From NCBI RefSeq assembly GCF_024198215.1, contig NZ_JAKCFA010000028.1, positions 85,152-149,151 on the forward strand: DNA of 64,000 nt. The letters run 5' to 3'. Made by a program: the position numbers and the translations under genes. Shown piece by piece: positions 23,383-31,798 of this stretch. This DNA comes from Myxococcus qinghaiensis (GTDB taxonomy: Bacteria > Myxococcota > Myxococcia > Myxococcales > Myxococcaceae). Under the pieces are notes generated by a model. It was not told the origin of the DNA and did no database searches. It saw only the letters and a program-made list of their open reading frames with translations. How positions within the stretch are numbered: position 1 is the stretch's first letter; each line of letters begins with the position of its first letter.

Positions 23383-25046
23383 GTCCCACCCTGTTCCTCT
23401 GCTTGCTGGTGTCACTCCCTCTCGTGGGCGCCGTGCTGCTCACCGTGTCGCGGCAACCCACGCGGGCTCGCCTCATGGCCACAGGCACAGCAGCCCTCAC
23501 GTTGCTGCTCGCCGTCGCAGCGCCACACCTCGCCGGAGGCACTTCAACCAGTACCGGCCTCGCGGTGCCCTGGCTCAGTGCGACCGTCCACCTCGGCGTG
23601 GATGAACCGAGCGCACGAGCACTGCCGCTCATCGCGTTGCTCACGCTCGTCACCCTCATCGCGAGCCCTCGCCAGGACTCCCACCGGCAAGTCCTCACCG
23701 CGCTGCTCCTCACCGAGAGCGCCACGCTGGGCTTCTTCTGCGCACACGACGTGCTACCGCGGCTCCTCTTCTTCCTCGCCATGGCGGTCCCCATTGCTCG
23801 CGGGAGACACACCCCCTCCGCCGGGCGCGCGGTCCGGGTGTACCTGCTCATAGGCACCCTGCCCGTCCTGTTGAGCCTGGCGATGCTGGGCTGGCATGCG
23901 GGGACGAGGACTCCCTTCCTCTCTCCCGAGGAGTTCGCGAGCCGCCTGCCTCACGGCTGGCGCCCGGGACTCTGCGCACTGCTCCTCATCGGCATCTGCG
24001 CGCGGCTGGCGGTGGTGCCCTTCCACTCCTGGCTGCCCGTGGTGCTGACGCGAGGCCCGCTCGGCGTCGGCGTCCTCTGGATGAACCTCGCGGCGAGCCT
24101 CCATCTCCTGACGCACGTCATGCGACCGCTCTTCCCAGCCGAGTGGGACGCGGTGGCTCCCGTGCTGGGAAGTCTGGGTGCCGGTGCGGCGTTGTATGGC
24201 GCGCTGCTCGCGCTCGTGCAGACGGACCTGCGCCGCATGCTGGCCTTCCTGCTCGTGAGTCAGTCGGGGCTGCTGCTCGCCGGAGTGGCGCTGGGTGGCT
24301 CCACGGGACTCCCTGGTGCCTGGCTCCAGTGTCTCGCCATGGGCATCGCCTTCACGGGCCTGGAGTTGCTCGTCCGCGCCATCGAGGCTCGCACCGGCAC
24401 CACGGACCTGGATACACGGCACGGGCTCATCACTCGCGCTCCGCGCATGGCCACCACCTTCCTGCTGCTTGGCCTCGGCGCGCTGGGCTTTCCTGGCACG
24501 CTCGGGTTCGTCAGCGAGGACCTGCTGCTGCGCGGAACGCTCGGAGCGCACCCCCTGCTCGCGCTGCCGTTGCTGCCGGCGCTCGCGCTCAATGCCATCA
24601 CCCTGGTGCGAGCCTTCCAGCGCGCCTTCCTGGGCCCGCGCCCGCGCGGCACGCCGTCCACCGAGGACCTGCTGCCCCGTGAGCGCTGGACGACCCTTGC
24701 CCTGGTAGTGCTCCTCTGCGTGGCTGGGTCTCCACCAGCCCAAGACAGCTCAGGGCCGATATCGCTCCGCCTCCTTGAAGAATTGGGTGAGCGAGTAGTC
24801 CAGCAGCGACTGGCGGGACTGCATGTACCGGCGGGCGCGGAGAAAGGGCAGCCAGACGCGCTTGCCAACGCGCACCTGGGACTCTTCCATCTTCTGCCGC
24901 GGCACCCACGTCCCTCCCAGTCGCCGCACCAGCACGTCACCCATGAAAGCCCCGAGCGCCGGAGCAGTGTGACTGTCGATGAGTTGCCGCTCGTATCTCT
25001 CCGGGAAGCTCTCTCGCCAGAAGTAGAAGTCCAGGTCCGTGAGTGA
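23379..25046 (+). CDS. NuoM-like third subunit of the DAB operon; 3' end runs into the neighbouring cassette
   Basis: The frame encodes 555 residues. Residues about 1-450 are a polytopic Proton_antipo_M-type protein (LAVVPFHSWLPVVLTRGPLG in the core; the usual Lys of that motif is Arg here). A second, separate NuoL/NuoM-like gene in a Dab operon is less usual. From about 24750 the frame reads antisense through the immunity-type gene of the next cassette for 297 bp, adding a charged, non-membrane tail (LLEELGERVVQQRLAGLHV). I think the original 3' end was lost when that cassette arrived, so the last 100 codons are probably read-through sequence, not native. Confidence 0.8.
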   Translation: MSPTLFLCLLVSLPLVGAVLLTVSRQPTRARLMATGTAALTLLLAVAAPHLAGGTSTSTGLAVPWLSATVHLGVDEPSARALPLIALLTLVTLIASPRQDSHRQVLTALLLTESATLGFFCAHDVLPRLLFFLAMAVPIARGRHTPSAGRAVRVYLLIGTLPVLLSLAMLGWHAGTRTPFLSPEEFASRLPHGWRPGLCALLLIGICARLAVVPFHSWLPVVLTRGPLGVGVLWMNLAASLHLLTHVMRPLFPAEWDAVAPVLGSLGAGAALYGALLALVQTDLRRMLAFLLVSQSGLLLAGVALGGSTGLPGAWLQCLAMGIAFTGLELLVRAIEARTGTTDLDTRHGLITRAPRMATTFLLLGLGALGFPGTLGFVSEDLLLRGTLGAHPLLALPLLPALALNAITLVRAFQRAFLGPRPRGTPSTEDLLPRERWTTLALVVLLCVAGSPPAQDSSGPISLRLLEELGERVVQQRLAGLHVPAGAEKGQPDALANAHLGLFHLLPRHPRPSQSPHQHVTHESPERRSSVTVDELPLVSLREALSPEVEVQVRE

Positions 25047-26084
25047 CTCGGGCGACGAGTCCATGATGGACGGCACCTTCGTGTGCAGCCCTGCCACGAG
25101 TCCCTCGGACAGATCTCCATAAGAAGTGAGGACGCGCTCCGGGCTCTCCACATCTGACGGCAGGGCGACCGGAAGCCACTCCTCCGACTCTGGAGGCCGG
25201 AAGGCGTTGAGTTCGGCGATCTTCCGTTGTCGCTCACTGAGGCCGAATTCGAACGGCAGTCGTGAGAGGAACGGCGCCACGTCCGGATGGAAGCGCGGCT
25301 CCACGGGGGCGAGTGCGGCGCTGCGCTCCCTCAGCGTGCGTAGCACCGTGTCGAAGTCGAGGTCCGGCCGCAGGTGGACATGGGCGCGAGCCTGCACCAC
25401 ACGCGCCTCCTCACTGTCGAATTCGGCGGCAGTGGGCCGCAGCACCAGGAGGACGGAGCCGTTGGGGAGTTCCTCCACGAGGTGCGCAGGCGTCGAGAGC
25501 ATCCGCTCTCGTCCTACGGACTCGACCCACTTCGGACCGAAGATGTTCAGCCACGATACTTCTTGAATCCTGTCGCCTTCATTCTGCTCCGAAGCCTCCA
25601 CATCGTGACCAAGACTGGATGCCTCCGCCAACTGGTCCTCGGCAAGACTACTAGCCGCAGCTCCAGTCACTGGGTAACGAGATGCCCAGGCGCGGACCAT
25701 GTCCACGAACGCAATGCAGCGCGCTGCCTCACTGAAAACTGAAAGCGGCTGGACAGAGACCCAGACATACAATCTGGGGGCTGATGGCGGCAGCGAGAGC
25801 CTGATGGACATGTCCAATGAGGGCCACGTCACACGAGAGAGACCAACGGACATGCTTTTCTTTCCGCGCTTCTCGTTCAGCGCCTTCAGGAAAGAAGCGC
25901 GGGAGTAGGGATACTGCTGTTTGCCTTCGACAACTTCCGGCATCCACGCACCCGCGTACGTCTCAAGCACCTTGAGCAAGGGCTCCAATGCCTGCGTCAG
26001 GTCTACGGCCTGTTCGAAGGAGGCCTCAAAGGAGAGACGAAGACGGTCGTCGGTGTTGGGTTCGTGTTTCTCTGTTCCATTCAT
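24750..26084 (-). CDS. Probable immunity protein of the lipoprotein toxin cassette
   Basis: A 444-residue soluble protein without signal peptide or membrane helix. Trp- and aromatic-rich stretches such as WLNIFGPKWVESVG, LYVWVSVQPLSVFSEAARC and VWLPFLRARRYMQSRQSLL resemble myxobacterial immunity-type paralogues, but I cannot name a Pfam family with confidence. Its start overlaps the lipoprotein stop as ATGA, the arrangement expected for toxin and immunity. GC of the DNA looks lower than the flanking Dab genes, which suggests transfer. Its last 297 bp are antisense to the end of the NuoM-like frame. Confidence 0.7.
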   Translation of the reverse strand: MNGTEKHEPNTDDRLRLSFEASFEQAVDLTQALEPLLKVLETYAGAWMPEVVEGKQQYPYSRASFLKALNEKRGKKSMSVGLSRVTWPSLDMSIRLSLPPSAPRLYVWVSVQPLSVFSEAARCIAFVDMVRAWASRYPVTGAAASSLAEDQLAEASSLGHDVEASEQNEGDRIQEVSWLNIFGPKWVESVGRERMLSTPAHLVEELPNGSVLLVLRPTAAEFDSEEARVVQARAHVHLRPDLDFDTVLRTLRERSAALAPVEPRFHPDVAPFLSRLPFEFGLSERQRKIAELNAFRPPESEEWLPVALPSDVESPERVLTSYGDLSEGLVAGLHTKVPSIMDSSPESLTDLDFYFWRESFPERYERQLIDSHTAPALGAFMGDVLVRRLGGTWVPRQKMEESQVRVGKRVWLPFLRARRYMQSRQSLLDYSLTQFFKEAERYRP

Positions 26085-28222
26085 TGGAACGACACCTCCA
26101 CTCCCTCTACTTCATTCTGAGCATCTCGCACCGCCGCTCGCGATGCTTTCGGATCCGCGGGCTTGAGCATTCCGCCCTCATATATAAGGCGGACCTTTTG
26201 GATCTGTGCCGTCTGTTCGATTCCGGGGCGGCGGATGTTCAGGGTCTCCCCGTAGTACCTCAAGGCAGCGCTAGCGTCCTCGATCATTTGCGCCGTGAGC
26301 GCCTCGGCTCCGAACCGCGAAAGGTCCCGACTCTTGAAGCTGAACGTCTCCACGCGGGGACTCGGGCCAGCAGAGAGCGCCTCTTCAATGACGAGCACAT
26401 CCGCGAACCGGATATCCGCCTTCGCCACCCCGACGTGCGTCTCGATGCGCGGCTGTTCGAAGTCACCCAGCCAGCGCCGCTGTGCACGGGGCAAGGCAGC
26501 GTCCGCCTCCAGGATGGCGACCATGGTCTTCTCGAAGGCCATGCCCCGAGCATAGTAGGCGCGCATCCCCTCGTAGCCTTCCCACTTCAGGGGACCCTCG
26601 ACGGCGTCACCGTCCTGAATCTCCTTCAGCCGCCTCTTGCGGTAGGCAACGTACTCCTGCCAGAGCGGCGCCCCCTGCTCGACTCCTGGCGGCGGTTCAT
26701 TCAGCTTGGGCGCCAGCTCCTTCAGCAGCTTCACATCCTTCGGGAAGCGGGGGCCCGTGAACTCCAGTTCGGCCTGGAACAGCTTCGTCTTCGCGGCCTC
26801 CGCGGCGCTCTGTGCGAAGAGGTCCGAGCCGCCGCCGCGCTTCCCTGCCGCGCCCTTTGTCGTCGCGTGCCCGGCGGACTCGCGACTGGCCTCTGCCAGG
26901 ACCGCCTGCGCCTTCGCTGGCTTGCCGCGCGCCTCGTACAGCGCCAGCAGCCCCGCCTCGCCCCACTCGGCGGCCAGCAGCGCCCCCTCTCGGCTCGCTT
27001 GGAGGTAGCGCAGCAAGTCTCGCGCGGCGTTGACGCCCAACTGCTCCTCCAGGCGTCCCATCAGCGCCTTCATCCCCTCCACGTCGAGCGCCGTCAGTTG
27101 GAGCCGTCGCAACCCTCCGCGCGCCTCCACCAGGGCCCGAGCGCCCTTGCCCCCGGCGTACAGCGCCACCGCCAACGCGGCCGGCGCCAGCTCGCGCGTG
27201 GCCTGCTCGTACTTGCCCTGCGCCAACGAGTACGTCCCGTGTCCCGTCCCCACTGCCAGGTGGTAGAAGCCCACCGGCACGCCGAAGGTCAGGTAATCGA
27301 ACGCCCCGACCGAGACACTTCCCGGCGCGTAGTGCCGCTCCATCAACGCCTTCCGCACTTCGTCGAGGGCGGCCTGGTACGGCGGTGGCAATTGCCCACG
27401 CAGCGCCATGAGCTCCGTGTACCGGGCCTCACCACTCACCAAGGTGCTGGAGAGCATGTCCCGGCCCGCGCGCCCCAACCCGCGCAGCACGTCGCGAGCC
27501 CGCTCTCCCCGCTCCGCAAAGCCATCCAACTCCAGACCCCGCCGCTTCAGCTCCTCGCGGACGGCGGCCATCGCGCCCAGCGTCTCCCCCAGCTGTTTGT
27601 CGCGGGCGAGCAGTCGCACCAGCTCAGCCAGTTCGTCGTCGAAGGCCGAGTGGAGGACGAAGAGGGCGAGCACCTCGGCATACGGCACGCCGTACTTCTC
27701 GGTAGCGCCAACGAGGAAGGCCGCGCGCTTGTGGCCGAGCACTTCCGACGCCCGCGCATCCAGCGGTCCCAAGGCCCCCAGGCGGACAGCGTCCCATTCA
27801 TCGAGGGACTCCACCAACGCGGCCAGATCCACCCCGCGCTGCATGGCCACGAACTCCGAGGGCGAGGCACACGCCAGGAAAGGCGCCAGCACCGCCTGGC
27901 TTGAATCCAGGTGGGGCCATCCCGAAGGCATGGCCTTGCCACCGCAGGCAAAGGCGCCGCGCTCCTCGCTCGAGGCTCGTGTTCCCTCCCTGCTGACAGT
28001 CGCTCCCAGAAGCCCGCGTCGAAAGCCCATCGGCGCCGCCACGGACGGCCCACCCGCGGAGCCCGACTCCTCCTCCTGGTACACCCCCGCCGCCTGGGAG
28101 GGCACGGAGAGGGGACTGAAGGCCAAGGCCGGCCTCGTCGGCAACGAGGCGCACCCAGAAGCCATGAGCGCCACTCCCAGCACGAGGACGAGTCCGCCGC
28201 GCCAACGCCGCTCAGCGCGCAT
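26081..28222 (-). CDS. Large lipoprotein with nuclease-like C-terminus, candidate polymorphic toxin
   Basis: 713 residues. The signal peptide ends in MASGC (lipid-modified Cys24). The middle is helical with a hydrophobic stretch near 295-345 (VPVGFYHLAVGTGHGTYSL). The last 170 residues look like a separate module: EKTMVAILEAD, then KADIRFADVLVIEEAL and VETFSFKSRDLSRFG, a layout like the PD-(D/E)XK restriction-endonuclease fold (Asp, then a strand ending in Lys, with Ser where Asp/Glu is usual). In Myxococcus xanthus, SitA lipoprotein toxins spread by outer-membrane exchange; this gene has the same broad design (lipoprotein carrier, variable C-terminus, adjacent immunity), but homology to SitA is not shown. 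Confidence 0.75.
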   Translation of the reverse strand: MRAERRWRGGLVLVLGVALMASGCASLPTRPALAFSPLSVPSQAAGVYQEEESGSAGGPSVAAPMGFRRGLLGATVSREGTRASSEERGAFACGGKAMPSGWPHLDSSQAVLAPFLACASPSEFVAMQRGVDLAALVESLDEWDAVRLGALGPLDARASEVLGHKRAAFLVGATEKYGVPYAEVLALFVLHSAFDDELAELVRLLARDKQLGETLGAMAAVREELKRRGLELDGFAERGERARDVLRGLGRAGRDMLSSTLVSGEARYTELMALRGQLPPPYQAALDEVRKALMERHYAPGSVSVGAFDYLTFGVPVGFYHLAVGTGHGTYSLAQGKYEQATRELAPAALAVALYAGGKGARALVEARGGLRRLQLTALDVEGMKALMGRLEEQLGVNAARDLLRYLQASREGALLAAEWGEAGLLALYEARGKPAKAQAVLAEASRESAGHATTKGAAGKRGGGSDLFAQSAAEAAKTKLFQAELEFTGPRFPKDVKLLKELAPKLNEPPPGVEQGAPLWQEYVAYRKRRLKEIQDGDAVEGPLKWEGYEGMRAYYARGMAFEKTMVAILEADAALPRAQRRWLGDFEQPRIETHVGVAKADIRFADVLVIEEALSAGPSPRVETFSFKSRDLSRFGAEALTAQMIEDASAALRYYGETLNIRRPGIEQTAQIQKVRLIYEGGMLKPADPKASRAAVRDAQNEVEGVEVSFQ

Positions 28223-29540
28223 GGTCCACCCCCAGCCCCACGGAAGCGAAGGCGCCAGGCCTCAGCGTCCCTTCCGCCGTCGGGAACAGCAGCGTGCCCC
28301 CCTGCCCCACCGCGTACAGCGTCCCTCCCAAGAAGCGCCACCGCGCCTCGCCCGAGACGAGGTAGCGCGCTCCTGGCTGGCCCGCGCCCACCGCCAACCC
28401 ACCCACCGCCACGGTGAGGTTCCGGCGGAAAGCCTGCACCTCCAGCCGGCCGTCTGCGTCCACCCGGCCCCAGCCGAAAACCTCGGCTCCCATCGTCAGA
28501 CGGAAGTGGCGCTGCCCCAACACCCCCAAGCCCTCCGCGTCCCAGTCGATAATCACCTCGCCGTGGGCCGAGTACCCGTCCGGAAAGGGCGCGTCCGCCT
28601 GCGACAGGGCAGCCGGCCCCGCCACCTGGAAGCGGGCCAACTCGTAGTCCGGGCCGAAGGCGCCCTGACGGAAGCCTCCGCGCTGGCTGCGCCCCTCCAG
28701 CCGCACTCGCAGGTCCATCCTCGAGGACATGTACTCCGCGCCCAGTCCCGCTACCGCGCCCCACGCACCGTCGTCGCCAGGGCGCCCTCCCCAACCCCCA
28801 TTCGCCTGCAGCTCGAAGCCGCCTTCGTCGCTTCTGCGCCGGACGAGAATGGCCGTCCCGTCCACATGGACCAGCGTCACGGGCTCCAACGTCCCTCCGG
28901 CCTTCCCCCAGTCATGCACCGCCGACAGCGACACCATGTATTGAAACGGATGCGGAGCCGGGCCGAAGAGGAGGTGCCGCATGTCCAGGGCGACTTCCGC
29001 CCCCATCAGCCGCGCGCCCAGCACATCCGAGGCGAAGGCCTCCACGTACAAGGGCCTCAACATGCCTGTCACCACCACTCCGGCGGGGTGGTAGTCCGGG
29101 TTGCCCCGGTTGTTGTAGCGGCGCACCAGGTGCCCGGACAGCAGCGTGTAGGACTCCAGCGCGCCCGCCCATAGGAAGTTCGGTGCATCGCCTCCCACCG
29201 TCAGCGTTTGCAGCCATTGGCCCCAGTCGGACCGCGTGTCCCAGTCCTCCTTCCGCACCAGGCTGGCGCCCTCTCCTCCGCCCCACATGCGCAGCCGTAC
29301 CGGGGCGCCCAGGCCAAGGTGGACCACTCCTGGCCTGGCCACCACCCAGCTCGGCTCCACTTGCAGAAAGCCTTCGCCCCTCCCGGCCCCACGACGGGGC
29401 AGCAACGTCCACGTCGTGGTCTCCAGGCTCAGCCGGTTCAGCCATTGAGAGTCCGAGCCGGACGTGGCTGGTTTCTCAGCCAACCCCACTCCAGGGAAGA
29501 GCAACAGAAACACGACGGTCCAGCTCCGACGCATGAACAT
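28212..29540 (-). CDS. Outer-membrane beta-barrel-like protein of the toxin cassette
   Basis: 442 residues with a signal peptide (RRSWTVVFLLLFPGVGLAEK) and a body of alternating short amphipathic strands rich in Gly and aromatics (GALESYTLLSGHLVRRYN, FRLTMGAEVFGWGRVD), ending in FASVGLGVDHAR. This fits an outer-membrane beta-barrel. The ATG at 29540 follows GGGAGG; a second ATG lies two codons later. The gene overlaps the lipoprotein gene by 11 bp and leads the operon. It may help surface placement or export of the lipoprotein; this is inference from position. Confidence 0.75.
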   Translation of the reverse strand: MFMRRSWTVVFLLLFPGVGLAEKPATSGSDSQWLNRLSLETTTWTLLPRRGAGRGEGFLQVEPSWVVARPGVVHLGLGAPVRLRMWGGGEGASLVRKEDWDTRSDWGQWLQTLTVGGDAPNFLWAGALESYTLLSGHLVRRYNNRGNPDYHPAGVVVTGMLRPLYVEAFASDVLGARLMGAEVALDMRHLLFGPAPHPFQYMVSLSAVHDWGKAGGTLEPVTLVHVDGTAILVRRRSDEGGFELQANGGWGGRPGDDGAWGAVAGLGAEYMSSRMDLRVRLEGRSQRGGFRQGAFGPDYELARFQVAGPAALSQADAPFPDGYSAHGEVIIDWDAEGLGVLGQRHFRLTMGAEVFGWGRVDADGRLEVQAFRRNLTVAVGGLAVGAGQPGARYLVSGEARWRFLGGTLYAVGQGGTLLFPTAEGTLRPGAFASVGLGVDHAR

Positions 29541-29737
29541 CGACGCCTCCCGAGAAGCTCCCGACCGGGGCCTCAAAGGACAGATGTTCCCCGTTCGGTC
29601 CGACAGGATGCCGGGCCACGGGCGCATGCGATGGTCACCCAAACGAAAGGCCCCCCAGCAGCCGCTGGAGAGCCTTCATGGGACGACGCGGACCAGCGTT
29701 GGGCTCCCTCACAACACCCGGAGCCCCACCTTCGGCC

Positions 29738-30832
29738 CTACTCCTCGACTTCCGTCTCCGTCCACTCCTGGTGGTTGAGGTTCGGGTCGCGGTTCGGGTT
29801 GTAGTTCGGGTCCTTCGACGGCACGTACTGGCCATTCCCATTCATCCAGTACTGATTCGCGCCCGACTCCACCTGGTGGCGCTTGCCATCCTTGGGGTTG
29901 CGGACCGTCTCCTCGTCCTTGATGTAGTTCATGAACCGGTGGTGGTTCCGGTCCGAAGCCGCGTTGCTGTTCGCGTAGTTCGAGGCGATGGCCTGGTTGA
30001 TGGCGTCGTTCTTCTCATGGAAGGCGCGCTGCTGCGCCTCGAAGGCCGCCTTGTTCGCCTGCATGCGCTGGTTGTGCGCCGCCCAGCTCGCGCGCTCCCG
30101 CGCCATCTCGTTCTGGTTGTACGCCTGGACGTACTCGGGATTGTAGCGGGTGTTCGCCAGGGCGTTGAGGACGACCTCCTTGCTCTCCTCGTACCGCTCC
30201 TTCGGAGCATCCAGCGCATGGCTGTAGTAGCTCCAGTTCACCATGTTGCCCATGTCCGTCGCCGTCAGGTGGGTGACCATCATGTACGGGGCGCCGTTCT
30301 TGTCGGCCCACTCCGTCACCTTCGCGAGGAAGAGCTGCCGCATCGGACCGACCTTGTAGAGCAGGTCCGAGAAGCTCTTGTCGGAGGCGGCGATGGGCGG
30401 AGCGTCGTACTGCTTCACCAGCTTCGCGCCGTCCTTCTTCGCAATCGGCACCAGGTCCTGCTGGATGACCTGCTCGATGGAGTGGAAGGGCCGCATCGCC
30501 TGGCCGCTCCGCGCGTACACCTGCTGCATCATCGGGTCCCCGGAGAACATGAACGTCTTCAGCGGCAGCATGTAGACATTCACGTTGCCCGGGCCGCTCA
30601 TCGCCGCCCTGCCGTTGTTGACAATCCAGTTGTCCGGGAGCGGCATCATCGCCATCTCCATGAACTTGTCGTCGAACAACTTGTGGGGAACGAGCTTGCC
30701 GTTCGGAGGGACCTTCATCTTGACCTCGGCCTCGGGTGAGTCGGCTTTCGGGGAATCGCCAGCGGCCTTGTTCTCGCGACAGGCCAGCGCCAGCACGCAC
30801 GAAGCCACGAGAGGAATCAGGAGAGATTTCAT
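29738..30832 (-). CDS. Lipoprotein of unknown function
   Basis: 364 residues with lipobox LALAC (Cys18). The mature part is Met-rich (KFMEMAMMPLPDNW) and mixed alpha/beta; residues about 230-320 are a long helical, Asn/Gln/Ala-rich region that may form a coiled coil, and the tail is Asn/Pro-rich (GNGQYVPSKDPNYN). Probably anchored in the outer membrane, judging from the residues after Cys (RE, not Asp). No family recognised. Divergent from the lipoprotein gene at 30998, with about 165 bp of shared upstream DNA. Confidence 0.82.
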   Translation of the reverse strand: MKSLLIPLVASCVLALACRENKAAGDSPKADSPEAEVKMKVPPNGKLVPHKLFDDKFMEMAMMPLPDNWIVNNGRAAMSGPGNVNVYMLPLKTFMFSGDPMMQQVYARSGQAMRPFHSIEQVIQQDLVPIAKKDGAKLVKQYDAPPIAASDKSFSDLLYKVGPMRQLFLAKVTEWADKNGAPYMMVTHLTATDMGNMVNWSYYSHALDAPKERYEESKEVVLNALANTRYNPEYVQAYNQNEMARERASWAAHNQRMQANKAAFEAQQRAFHEKNDAINQAIASNYANSNAASDRNHHRFMNYIKDEETVRNPKDGKRHQVESGANQYWMNGNGQYVPSKDPNYNPNRDPNLNHQEWTETEVEE

Positions 30833-30997
30833 CGATGTCCCGGTTGTCCGCCTAGGCGCCCAAAACTAACAGAGGACCGCCCGGCCTCGAAAGCGCCCGC
30901 CACCCCGCCACGTGACAGGGCGGAGAGGGGTGTCTGACATCACTCAGGGGCGTGCCTACCGTGAAACACGAAGCCACGTGAACCAGGAGGGGACGTC

Positions 30998-31705
30998 ATG
31001 ATTCAGGCGAGCAGACCAAGGGTCCTGGGAGGAGTCCTCGCGGCCCTCCTGCTGGGAGGCGGCTGTAGCTCCAGCCACTCCCACAAGAAGGTGGAGACCG
31101 CGAAGGTGGAGGACTCGTGGATGGCGAGGGTGCCCTCCGACCAGATGGACGACGTGCGTCAGGCACAGCTCGTCGTGAGCACGGCGGAGGAACACCAGAA
31201 GCGCGCGCAGGTGTCCCTGGAGGACGGCAAGCGAGACCTGCAGGTGGCCCAGGAGCGACAGAAGGCCGCGGAGGCCCGCCAGCAGGCCTCGGTGGATGCG
31301 CTGTCCGCGGCCCAGGAGACAGGGCGGGCCGATGATATCGACCTGGCACAGAACGACCTGGCGCAGGCCAACACGGAGGTGGCCGCCGCGAAGGCGGAGA
31401 CGGCCCTGCGCGAGAAGACCGTCACCACGCGCGAGTCGATTGAGAAGGCGCGTGAGAGCGAGCTCAAGGTCGCCGAAGCGGAGCTGGCGCAGACTCGCTT
31501 CCTCACCCTCCAGCGCACCGGCGACGTCCGAGCCCAGGAGGTGGATGGCGACGAGCTCGCGCGGAATCTGGAGGAGGCACGCGCCAAGGCCCGGTCCGAC
31601 GCGGAGCAGGTGGACGCGAACATCAACGAGCAGCAGCAGGCCCAGGCCACGTGGGAGAAGCTCGACGCGCAGACCCAGGCCTACGGCGGCAGCGGCGAGC
31701 CGTAG
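30998..31705 (+). CDS. Coiled-coil lipoprotein
   Basis: 235 residues. The signal peptide ends LLLGGGC (lipidated Cys23). Almost all the mature chain (about 50-220) is charged and helical with heptad character (AEEHQKRAQVSLEDGKRDLQ), so an elongated coiled coil in the periplasm or envelope is likely. The overall look is like an envelope-spanning or murein-associated lipoprotein, but there is no OmpA-type domain. A strong AGGAGGGG ribosome site precedes the ATG. Confidence 0.85.
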   Translation: MIQASRPRVLGGVLAALLLGGGCSSSHSHKKVETAKVEDSWMARVPSDQMDDVRQAQLVVSTAEEHQKRAQVSLEDGKRDLQVAQERQKAAEARQQASVDALSAAQETGRADDIDLAQNDLAQANTEVAAAKAETALREKTVTTRESIEKARESELKVAEAELAQTRFLTLQRTGDVRAQEVDGDELARNLEEARAKARSDAEQVDANINEQQQAQATWEKLDAQTQAYGGSGEP

Positions 31706-31798
31706 CGCGGTGAGTCAGGCGCCGCGCGGACAACAGTGGTCGCCGCGCGCGGGGATGCCGTAGAACGGGCGGGACACCATCCAGGAGCGCCCGCCCGC

